Part shown: positions 1 to 5,081 of the stretch, piece after piece
How positions within the stretch are numbered: the first letter of the stretch is position 1
How the letters are laid out: the number at the start of each line of letters is the position of its first letter
Program-made: the position numbers and the translations under genes
From: Nonlabens sp.
GTDB lineage: Bacteria > Bacteroidota > Bacteroidia > Flavobacteriales > Flavobacteriaceae
Reading direction: 5' to 3'
DNA: 5,081 nucleotides
NCBI GenBank assembly: GCA_023301395.1
Contig: JALZUY010000293.1
Location: 1 to 5,081, forward strand
The notes under the pieces: generated by a model
Seen by the model: only the letters and a program-made list of their open reading frames with translations
Told to the model about the DNA's origin: nothing
Databases searched by the model: none

Positions 1-1
1 A

Positions 2-1555
2 TTTTTAACTTTCTTGTTGTGTTTTTGCAGTCTACTTAACGCTCAAAAAGAGGTATCAAATAAAAAACTTCTAGACTCTGTAGAAAACTATTATCATTCT
101 AATCAAGAAATAGCTTTTAAATTACTCGACCAGACCCAATTAGGAAATAGTGACGTAAATACTAAAGAAAAAATACGCTACTACCAGCTACGAGCTTATG
201 TTTATAACAATACAGACGGTAAGACCAGTAATTTTTATGAAAATATGGAGCTGGCTATTTCTACAGCAAAGGATTTAGGAGAATATAACTTATTAGGAGA
301 CCTTTATTATTCTAACGCTACCAGCCAGTCAGACATAGGATTAATCGATGATGCAGAGCAATCCATTGCACTGTCAGAAGAATATTTCAAAAAAGCAAAT
401 AATAAACTGGGTTTACTTCATTTAAAGTTATTGCGCACCAGTATTCTGTTTGATAAAGATGAGCATGAAAAAAGTATCCAACATCTCAAAAGAGATTATG
501 ATCTATTTAATCATAAAGAAGATCGCTATTTAAGAATCAAAGCAAATCTTCTTCTAGCAGAAAATTATATGGTCCTTGATAATATGGACTCTACTCTGTA
601 TTACTATGAGAAGTTGAAAGAGTCTGACTACAGCTCTCCTAGAAGTGGTGACGAGGCTTATTATCTAGATTTAAGAAACTATTACACTGCACTTCTCCAG
701 TATGATATATCCTATCGTATTTTAAAAAATGATTTAGGCTATTTAGACTTTATTAAAGACATTATAGGCAAGCCTGTGTATGAAAACGACATAAGATTAC
801 AAGAAAAATATTATCGAGTAGTGTCAAAATATTATTTAAAAATTGGTGACACAAAATTACAAGACACTTACAATGACTCACTCATTAATTTTATTAAAAG
901 AAATGCTGAAGATGATACCAGAGCACTAGATCAAAACACGACAGAAATCATAGATCTTAAAGACGAAGTAACTGAAGAAAAAGGTAACAGCCTTATTTAT
1001 ATTATTCTTTCTATCCTTTTATTAGGTATCGCTCTTTTTATATACACACGTTTTATAAAAAGTAACGCAAATGCTATAGATTATAAAGAAAAAGCTGCTG
1101 TAGTACCCATTCTTAAAAAGGATAATGCAAAAATGAAAGCAAATCTGGTAGGTCTAAGAAAATATATAGAAGACCTTAAACAAGAGACTAAAGAACTCTC
1201 TTTGATACATGAAAAGACAGAGCAACAGACTAAGATAAAAGAATTACACAAAAGGATGAAAGTGAATAGCCTCGAGGTATTGTCTGACGATAATAAACAT
1301 CTAGAAGTCATTAATGAAATTAACGCACCATTCTTCTTAAAACTAGAGCAAGATTACCCAGATCTTACAGACTCTGATCGATTGATCTGTTATTTTATTA
1401 CCATGAATTTCAAGAACTCAGAAATAGCAGAATTCATGAATTCTTCCACAAAAAGTATTGAGAGCAAGCGTTTTCGCATTGCTAAGAAAATGAAACTAGA
1501 GAAAATGGGAGATTTAAAAGACATGTTAATGAAGATAACCCAGCAGTTCAAGTAG
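2..1555 (+). CDS. TPR-containing transmembrane regulator with LuxR-like HTH (5'-partial)
   Basis: Probably a membrane-anchored transcription regulator that senses through a periplasmic TPR domain and binds DNA in the cytoplasm; its ligand and targets are unknown. The frame is open to the left edge. The first visible residues (FLTFLLCFCSLLNAQ) are the hydrophobic core and cleavage region of a signal peptide, so the true start lies just before the window; the TTG at 14 is inside the signal peptide and is not a credible start. Next come about 300 residues of helical, Tyr/Leu/Ala-rich TPR-like sequence. A single membrane segment (LIYIILSILLLGIALFIY, nt 992-1045) follows, then a Lys/Glu-rich coiled coil (about nt 1080-1310). 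The C-terminal HTH (about nt 1352-1500) carries LICYF, FKNSEIAEFM and SIESKRFRIAKKM, matching the LuxR/GerE pattern. This architecture is common in Bacteroidota. It is paralogous to the next gene. The domain layout is clear; DNA-binding activity is inferred. Confidence 0.88.
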   Translation, partial: FLTFLLCFCSLLNAQKEVSNKKLLDSVENYYHSNQEIAFKLLDQTQLGNSDVNTKEKIRYYQLRAYVYNNTDGKTSNFYENMELAISTAKDLGEYNLLGDLYYSNATSQSDIGLIDDAEQSIALSEEYFKKANNKLGLLHLKLLRTSILFDKDEHEKSIQHLKRDYDLFNHKEDRYLRIKANLLLAENYMVLDNMDSTLYYYEKLKESDYSSPRSGDEAYYLDLRNYYTALLQYDISYRILKNDLGYLDFIKDIIGKPVYENDIRLQEKYYRVVSKYYLKIGDTKLQDTYNDSLINFIKRNAEDDTRALDQNTTEIIDLKDEVTEEKGNSLIYIILSILLLGIALFIYTRFIKSNANAIDYKEKAAVVPILKKDNAKMKANLVGLRKYIEDLKQETKELSLIHEKTEQQTKIKELHKRMKVNSLEVLSDDNKHLEVINEINAPFFLKLEQDYPDLTDSDRLICYFITMNFKNSEIAEFMNSSTKSIESKRFRIAKKMKLEKMGDLKDMLMKITQQFK

Positions 1556-1604
1556 TAAATTCTTTATCATAAAATAATTTTAGTTCATTTCTATATTTTT
1601 TTAA

Positions 1605-1626
1605 TTCCGCTTTCGCGAAAGCGGAA
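1605..1626. repeat. 22-bp perfect GC-rich palindrome in the intergenic gap
   Basis: A perfect inverted repeat with arms TTCCGCTTT and AAAGCGGAA around a central CGCG. It sits 50 bases after the first regulator gene and 57 bases before the annotated start of the second. It stands out as a GC-rich island in an otherwise very AT-rich gap, and is preceded by a T-run (1596-1602) and followed by an A-rich run (1625-1635). As RNA it could form a 9-bp stem with a 4-base loop, but no U-run follows it on either strand, so it is not a canonical intrinsic terminator. I recall near-identical CGCTTTCGCGAAAGCG palindromes recurring between genes in marine Flavobacteriaceae. It may act as a transcript-end or mRNA-stabilising hairpin, or be a dispersed repeat. 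Confidence 0.8.
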
Positions 1627-1682
1627 AAAGAAAAACTCTTTCCTAAATAATTTAAATTAAGTTGCACTTTAAATAAGATATA

Positions 1683-3281
1683 ATGGCCATAAAGAGTACC
1701 ACAAATAACTTAATGAAGTTTAAATCGCTGCGCCTTTCTTGTCTGATTATTTTTCTATGTCTTTTAATATCCAAAAATGCTCTTGCTCAAAATGATAATT
1801 ATGAGCGCTATTTAGACTCTGCAAAAGCATATGAGTACACTGATCAAAAACTCACCTTTGCTTTTTTAGATTCAATACCTGATCCTGAAAGAAATATTAA
1901 AAGTAATATGGGAGATTATTACTTAATAAGAGCCGAAGCTAATGATAGACTAAATAATCTAGTTGATAGTCACAAAGAATTTTTACTAGCTATTAAACAT
2001 AATGAATTAGAAGGTAATTATGATGATGCAGCAAGAGCTTGTCTTAATTTAATGACTCAAAATTATCAATTAAATAAAAACGATGAAGCTTTAATCTATC
2101 TCGAAAAAGCAAAAGAGTTTTATAAAAAAACAAATAATACTGATGGCTTATTAGAAATAAAACTAATCCCTGCTGAGATTGAATTTTATGCAGGTGAATA
2201 TAAAGAATCAAATTCTTTATTATTAAAGAATTTATCTCTATATAAAAACAATGATAATAAGTTTTTATACACTCTAGCCACTTATATGTTAACTTCAAAT
2301 TACATTAAATTAAAGGATTTAAAAGAAGCTAAATATCATTTTAAAAAATTTGAAAAACTAGAAAACGCAAATGGAGTGACAGATTTTTCATTCTTTGAAG
2401 GGGTACTTCACATGGAGTTTGCTAGTTATTATAACGCTCTAGAAAAAGTAGACTCTGCACTAGTTTATTTAAATAAGGCAACTAGTATCAAAAATGAAAT
2501 GGAACATGTATCTAGAAAAAATTATTACAGGATTTTTTCTAATGTCTATAAATTGAAAGGTGATACAGAAAAGTATATAGCATACACAGACTCATTAGTC
2601 CAATTTACAGAAAGTGTCGATGTGATGAATCTAGAGGCGAGTTTTGAAAACACAGAAGAACTTCTGGAAAAAGAAGAAAATCTAGTCACAACAAAAGAAA
2701 CAAGCCAACTAAGACAAATTATAGCACTACTTTTAGGAGTAGGCTTAATAGCCTTTGTATTCTTCTTTTACCAATTTAGAAAAGCTAAAAAAGCCAAAGA
2801 AGAAAAATTAGAAGAAAAACTCACTAAATCCACCTCTTTAAATACCAATCAAGAAAAGCTCTCTGCAAAAGTGAACGTTCTTGAAGCTTATATCACCGAT
2901 CAAAAAGCAGATATTAAAAGAATCTCAAAGACATCTGATATAACAGAACAACGTAAACAGATTCTAGATTTACATAAAAAAGTACATATAGAATCTCAAA
3001 ACGTTCTGGCAGTAGGAGAAGATCAATTAACCGTTATCAATGAATTAAACGTAGATTTCTTTAATAATTTAAAAGAAAAACACCCTAAACTCAATGAAGC
3101 TGACAGCTTGATATGTTATTACCTATTCATGGGCTTTAAGAATAAAGACATCGCCTTAATGCTTAATCTTACCGTAAGATCTATAGAATCAAAGCGCTAC
3201 AGGTTAATTAAAAAGATGAATATCAACAAAGAAGAAATGACTCTTTCAGAATATATAGAATCTAAATTTAAAGGTGATTAA
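1683..3281 (+). CDS. TPR-containing transmembrane regulator with LuxR-like HTH (paralogue of the preceding gene)
   Basis: Same build as the upstream gene and likely a second membrane-bound transcription regulator. The ATG at 1683 gives 532 residues, but an in-frame ATG at 1713 starts a textbook signal peptide (MKFKSLRLSC, a Leu/Ile core, then NALAQ), so 1713 is the more likely start. The exported part is about 300 residues of TPR-like helices with recurring A..Y/L..A patterns (for example DEALIYLEKAKEFYKK and DSALVYLNKATSIK). One membrane segment follows (about residues 346-364, IIALLLGVGLIAFVFFFY), then a basic stop-transfer stretch (RKAKKAKEEK) and a coiled coil to about residue 450. The HTH spans about residues 467-515, with LICYYLFMGFKNKDIALML and SIESKRYRLIKKM. 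Over the last conserved 61 positions it matches the upstream protein at about 31 (hand count). The two probably arose by tandem duplication. The signal sensed and the genes controlled are unknown. Confidence 0.9.
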   Translation: MAIKSTTNNLMKFKSLRLSCLIIFLCLLISKNALAQNDNYERYLDSAKAYEYTDQKLTFAFLDSIPDPERNIKSNMGDYYLIRAEANDRLNNLVDSHKEFLLAIKHNELEGNYDDAARACLNLMTQNYQLNKNDEALIYLEKAKEFYKKTNNTDGLLEIKLIPAEIEFYAGEYKESNSLLLKNLSLYKNNDNKFLYTLATYMLTSNYIKLKDLKEAKYHFKKFEKLENANGVTDFSFFEGVLHMEFASYYNALEKVDSALVYLNKATSIKNEMEHVSRKNYYRIFSNVYKLKGDTEKYIAYTDSLVQFTESVDVMNLEASFENTEELLEKEENLVTTKETSQLRQIIALLLGVGLIAFVFFFYQFRKAKKAKEEKLEEKLTKSTSLNTNQEKLSAKVNVLEAYITDQKADIKRISKTSDITEQRKQILDLHKKVHIESQNVLAVGEDQLTVINELNVDFFNNLKEKHPKLNEADSLICYYLFMGFKNKDIALMLNLTVRSIESKRYRLIKKMNINKEEMTLSEYIESKFKGD

Positions 3282-3326
3282 TAATTAGTATTATAAATTC
3301 CTAATAACAAGCATTTTTAGAGTTAT
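3282..3326. other. Short AT-rich gap between convergent genes
   Basis: These 45 bases separate the 3' ends of the second regulator gene and pxpC. They contain an imperfect AT-only inverted repeat, CTAATAAC (3301-3308) with GTTATTTAG (3322-3330), which reaches into the pxpC stop codon. The stem is weak, has a bulge and no GC-rich core. I see no convincing intrinsic terminator for either gene here; termination may rely on other means or on this weak hairpin. Confidence 0.4.
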
Positions 3327-4163
3327 TTAGTTAATAACAAAATCTATTGCCTCTCCTACCCTACGCTGGCTTAAAGAATTGATAGAATCTTCAGTCAATT
3401 GTAAAACCCGAGGATAACCGCCTGTAGTTTGTGCGTCTCTCATTAAAATGATGAGTTTACCTTGTGGGGTTAATTGAATCGTTCCTGGTAATACAGGACT
3501 GCTTTTAATAGATTCTAAATCGTTCTTTATCAATTCTTCCAATTGAAACGCCATGCGATTCCATTCTTTAGATACTGTAAATGAATTATTCAATAATCGC
3601 AATTGATACTCTCTATTTAATAAATGAAATTCTGGACCTCTGAAAGCAACTAATGCCTTTGTTGGGTTAATGTTTCTGGATACAAAATTTGAAAAATCCG
3701 TTTCATGCGATTCATATGATAAGTGTGTTCCTTTTGTAATTAATGACTGATCAAAAATCTTTGGATAATAAGAGGAGCTATCTAAATAAACACCTACTTG
3801 AAAACCGCCTGCGATAGAGAAGTAAATAAAATTACCATCTTGAGCAGCACCTATTTCAACCACGTCACCAGTTTTAATTTTAAGCACACAAGGACTCGAT
3901 AAATCTTGAGAATCATGAATAATATCACATTGAGCTCCAGTAATTGCAATAGTGGTTGGTTCTGAAAATATAAATTTTCCACCAGTCATTATCATTTCTA
4001 GCACTGGAGTATTCGATAGATTTGAAAGCAATTGATTAGATTCCGTAAAACTTAATTGGTCCATAGCACCACTTTGTGGAACACCATAATCCCGATAAGA
4101 GATACGTCCATTATCTTGAATGGTCGTAAAAAATCCAGCGTCAAGCACAGTCATTCTAGCCAT
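3327..4163 (-). CDS. pxpC: 5-oxoprolinase subunit C (PxpC, KipA / biotin-dependent carboxyltransferase-like family)
   Basis: One subunit of the cytoplasmic prokaryotic PxpABC enzyme, which uses ATP to hydrolyse 5-oxoproline (pyroglutamate) to glutamate, clearing a damage product of glutamine and glutamate. Family signatures run in order. They are GFFTTIQDNGR and YGVPQSGAMD (residues 10-35), ITGAQCD in the first third, SIAGGFQVGVYLDSS before the middle, FRGPEF near residues 170-176, PVLPGTIQLTPQGKLIILM, and DAQTTGGYPR (residues 243-252). At 278 residues it is complete but somewhat shorter than the E. coli protein (about 310). The ATG at 4163 overlaps the end of pxpB by 8 bases; a second ATG at 4154 (residue 4) would instead leave a 1-base gap. 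Either way the two are translationally coupled. Older annotations call this family KipA, antagonist of the KipI kinase inhibitor in Bacillus; the pairing with pxpB fits oxoprolinase better. Confidence 0.93.
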   Translation of the reverse strand: MARMTVLDAGFFTTIQDNGRISYRDYGVPQSGAMDQLSFTESNQLLSNLSNTPVLEMIMTGGKFIFSEPTTIAITGAQCDIIHDSQDLSSPCVLKIKTGDVVEIGAAQDGNFIYFSIAGGFQVGVYLDSSSYYPKIFDQSLITKGTHLSYESHETDFSNFVSRNINPTKALVAFRGPEFHLLNREYQLRLLNNSFTVSKEWNRMAFQLEELIKNDLESIKSSPVLPGTIQLTPQGKLIILMRDAQTTGGYPRVLQLTEDSINSLSQRRVGEAIDFVIN

Positions 4164-4671
4164 GAATCGTTCTATTTATTAAATCAAATGAATCTTCCGT
4201 TTTCCAATTTTCAAAAACATCTTTATCAATCTCATAAAAGGCTATTTCATCCATAGCTTTTAAAAGAAATGGTTGTACTCGATCTTTATCAAATAATGGC
4301 ACTGGACAATTTCCCAGCACATACCATCCGCCCGGACTATACTGCGGATAAATACCACACACTCCAGCGGCAATAGCGACACTACCTGATTTTACTTGCA
4401 ACGATGGCTTTGATTTACGTGGAATCATTAATCGTTCATCCAGTCCATCCATGTATGGAAAACCCGGTAAAAACCCTATGAATGAAACTTTATAAAGAGC
4501 TTTTTTATGGAATTGAATAATTTCTTCAACATCTCGTTTTAAGTACTCCGATACAGAGGTGATATCAGTACTTGTTTTATCATAGTAGATAGGTAGTTTC
4601 CAATAAACACCTTCAAGCGAATCGTTACCATTCTCTGAATTCAGTAGATTTTTTGCAACAAGACCCCACAA
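4156..4671 (-). CDS. pxpB: 5-oxoprolinase subunit B (PxpB / KipI family), apparently lacking its N-terminal domain
   Basis: Partner of PxpC in ATP-dependent 5-oxoproline hydrolysis. The C-terminal domain is intact. It has WKLPIYYD (residues 24-31), the helix with EEIIQFH (49-55), FIGFLPGFPYMDGLDERL (64-81), IPRK (83-86), SGSVAIAAGVCGIYPQYSPGGW (95-116) and LFDKDRVQPFLLKAMDEIAFY. Family members are usually about 215-245 residues, with the IPV.Y motif near residue 85-90. Here it lies at residue 26, so roughly 60-80 N-terminal residues are missing. The annotated start is a TTG at 4671, inside a terminator-like hairpin, and no ATG exists between the upstream in-frame stop (about 4720-4722) and that point. 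I read this as the 3' part of pxpB cut by a junction near 4660-4670 rather than a naturally short gene. Residues from about VAKNLL onward could be native linker. Its stop overlaps the pxpC start. Confidence 0.85.
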   Translation of the reverse strand: MWGLVAKNLLNSENGNDSLEGVYWKLPIYYDKTSTDITSVSEYLKRDVEEIIQFHKKALYKVSFIGFLPGFPYMDGLDERLMIPRKSKPSLQVKSGSVAIAAGVCGIYPQYSPGGWYVLGNCPVPLFDKDRVQPFLLKAMDEIAFYEIDKDVFENWKTEDSFDLINRTIHG

Positions 4672-4701
4672 AAGCCCCCAAGAAATTACCTGGAGGCTTT
4701 T
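4670..4701 (-). terminator. Intrinsic terminator for a minus-strand transcript entering from the right
   Basis: The arms AAAAGCCCCCA (4670-4680) and TGGAGGCTTTT (4691-4701) flank a 10-base loop. On the plus strand one pair is a C-A mismatch (4677/4694). In minus-strand RNA the same position is a G-U pair, giving an unbroken 11-bp stem whose 3' arm ends in UUUU. It lies 24 bases downstream of the stop codon (4725-4727) of the cysteine-rich reading frame, the right place to end that transcript. It also overlaps the apparent pxpB start, so transcription from the right would be expected to stop before pxpB. Confidence 0.7.
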
Positions 4702-4724
4702 AAAAACTAATTTAGTAAATCATC

Positions 4725-4841
4725 TTATTCACAACATATATCCACAGTACACTCAAGGTCAGGACATAGAATTGCTTGAGCATTTGGCATAGAAAAAGAT
4801 CCACTAGGACATGTGAAACTTCCACAAAATAGTGATGCAGG
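4725..4841 (-). CDS. 3' end of an unrecognised cysteine-rich reading frame
   Basis: Thirty-eight codons run from just after an in-frame TAA (4842-4844) to a TAA at 4725-4727, with no credible start codon. The peptide holds six cysteines, at positions 6, 11, 26, 31, 36 and 37, spaced C-x4-C-x14-C-x4-C-x4-CC, and ends TVDICCE. A CP.G...(N)A..I.C....CT...CC pattern like this resembles short cysteine-rich repeats I recall in secreted proteins of aquatic protists. A bacterial secreted or precursor peptide is equally possible, and the terminator just downstream favours a bacterial gene. The same frame is open again upstream of the TAA (…LCSASQEAPCIIDEVPAVTE), so this may be the tail of a longer gene broken by a stop or a sequencing error. 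Function is unknown, and the short length leaves chance open. Confidence 0.35.
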   Translation of the reverse strand, partial: PASLFCGSFTCPSGSFSMPNAQAILCPDLECTVDICCE

Positions 4842-4849
4842 TTATTCAG

Positions 4850-5081
4850 TCACAGCTGGTACTTCGTCAATGATACACGGCGCTTCCTGGGAGGCACTGC
4901 ATAGAACACCTGAGTCTTGTATAGGAGCAGCACAGCATCCTTGAACCCCACCCGAGCGAGCGGCGCAACCACGGCCACCACAAGTTTGCGGTCGGTGATG
5001 CGTGAGGTGGCCCACGACCCGAGGGGAGCACCCCATGCCACAACGGGGACCGCCGCAATCCACAGACCGAACATGTCGAAC
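4850..5081 (-). CDS. Possible C-terminal part of a TauE/SafE (TSUP) family membrane transporter, 5'-partial, 3' end doubtful
   Basis: The frame enters from the right edge and runs to a TGA at 4850-4852. The first 45 or so visible residues contain a membrane segment followed by VVAWGAPLGSW, SRITDRKLV and a second hydrophobic stretch, VVAVVAPLA. A GAPLG-type turn between the last helices fits the TSUP family, whose members export sulfite or other organosulfur anions across the inner membrane. Third codon positions over this part are strongly G/C, supporting this frame as genuinely coding in a high-GC genome. From about 4935 downward (…KDAVLLLYKTQVFY… to KYQL) the peptide no longer looks like a transporter and the GC content falls, so the true gene probably does not end at 4850. 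The family call rests on a short stretch and is tentative. Confidence 0.4.
   Translation of the reverse strand, partial: FDMFGLWIAAVPVVAWGAPLGSWATSRITDRKLVVAVVAPLARVGFKDAVLLLYKTQVFYAVPPRKRRVSLTKYQL

Larger units (their letters stand above)
4662..5081. other. Right-end segment of foreign composition (probable junction DNA)
   Basis: By hand count GC is about 25% at 4681-4740, 40% at 4741-4800, 43% at 4801-4860, 52% at 4861-4920 and 65% at 4921-5081, against roughly one third over the rest of the window. The segment begins where pxpB loses its N-terminal half. It holds only gene ends: a terminator, a cysteine-rich tail and a possible transporter C-terminus, all on the minus strand. I see no transposase, terminal inverted repeat, integrase site or tRNA at the boundary. 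Two joins, near 4660-4670 and somewhere within about 4850-4935, would explain the pattern. Assembly chimerism is the first suspicion. Confidence 0.6.

Noticed and set aside
1081..1311. 76-codon minus-strand open frame inside the first regulator gene
   Set aside because: It mirrors the coiled-coil coding region; the Ser/Leu/Phe-rich product is what reverse-read Lys/Glu codons give.
1429..1444. 16-bp perfect palindrome (AGAATTCATGAATTCT) inside the first regulator gene
   Set aside because: It lies in the HTH coding sequence, encodes conserved-region residues, and is AT-rich, so chance is a sufficient explanation.
1648..1655. TAATTTAA as a possible flavobacterial -7 box
   Set aside because: It lacks the final G of TAnnTTTG, and no TTG lies about 19 bases upstream, where the palindrome sits instead.
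1662..1684. TTGCAC and TATAAT boxes just before the second regulator gene
   Set aside because: The spacing is only 11 bases, and the TATAAT overlaps the ATG at 1683. It fits neither a classic sigma-70 promoter nor the flavobacterial TTG / TAnnTTTG pattern.
2044..2298. 84-codon minus-strand open frame inside the second regulator gene
   Set aside because: It is antisense to the TPR region, with no start context or domain, and is expected by chance in AT-rich coding DNA.
3301..3330. AT-only inverted repeat between the convergent genes as a bidirectional terminator
   Set aside because: The stem is bulged and has almost no GC pairs, so I note it only within the gap description.
4056..4256. 66-codon plus-strand open frame across the pxpB/pxpC overlap
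   Set aside because: It lies antisense to two well-supported conserved genes and has no recognisable protein features.
4867..5058. Third overlapping minus-strand frame in the GC-rich tail
   Set aside because: High GC lengthens chance frames; the Arg/Trp/Pro/Ser-rich product has no family signature, while another frame there looks like a transporter with G/C third positions.

Overview
Most of the window (about 1-4660) looks like a low-GC Bacteroidota genome, most likely a marine-type member of the Flavobacteriaceae. The genes are AT-rich. Two of them encode the periplasmic-TPR / membrane-segment / coiled-coil / LuxR-like HTH proteins typical of this group. The gap between them holds a GC-rich palindrome (TTCCGCTTT-CGCG-AAAGCGGAA) of a kind I recall from intergenic regions of marine flavobacteria. 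No database search was possible, so the taxonomic call rests on composition and protein architecture.

Layout. On the + strand, nt 2-1555 is a TPR/HTH regulator whose first codons lie off the left edge. After a 127-base gap with the palindrome comes a second, paralogous TPR/HTH regulator (1683-3281, probable true start 1713). A 45-base gap separates it from two convergent minus-strand genes: pxpB (ending at 4156), which reads into the overlapping pxpC (4163-3327). These encode subunits B and C of the ATP-dependent 5-oxoprolinase, which opens 5-oxoproline to glutamate. The partner pxpA is not in the window. Nothing in the sequence links the regulators to the oxoprolinase genes beyond proximity.

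The right end (about 4662-5081) is abnormal. PxpB lacks its usual N-terminal domain. Its only available start codon is a TTG inside an intrinsic-terminator-like hairpin (4670-4701) that pairs perfectly only in minus-strand RNA. Just upstream of that terminator on the minus strand is the tail of a cysteine-rich reading frame ending at 4725. Beyond about 4850 the sequence climbs to roughly 65% GC (hand count over 4921-5081) and encodes what resembles the end of a TauE/SafE-type membrane transporter. The simplest reading is that unrelated DNA is joined to the flavobacterial segment near 4660-4670, with a second junction somewhere around 4850-4935, either by chimeric assembly or by real rearrangement. 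Part 1 for this end is therefore deliberately cautious.

I found no tRNA, rRNA, CRISPR array, insertion sequence or replication origin. I also found no convincing flavobacterial promoter (TTG, about 19 bases, TAnnTTTG) upstream of any gene. I see no clearly new system; the cysteine-rich tail with its own terminator is the least explained element.
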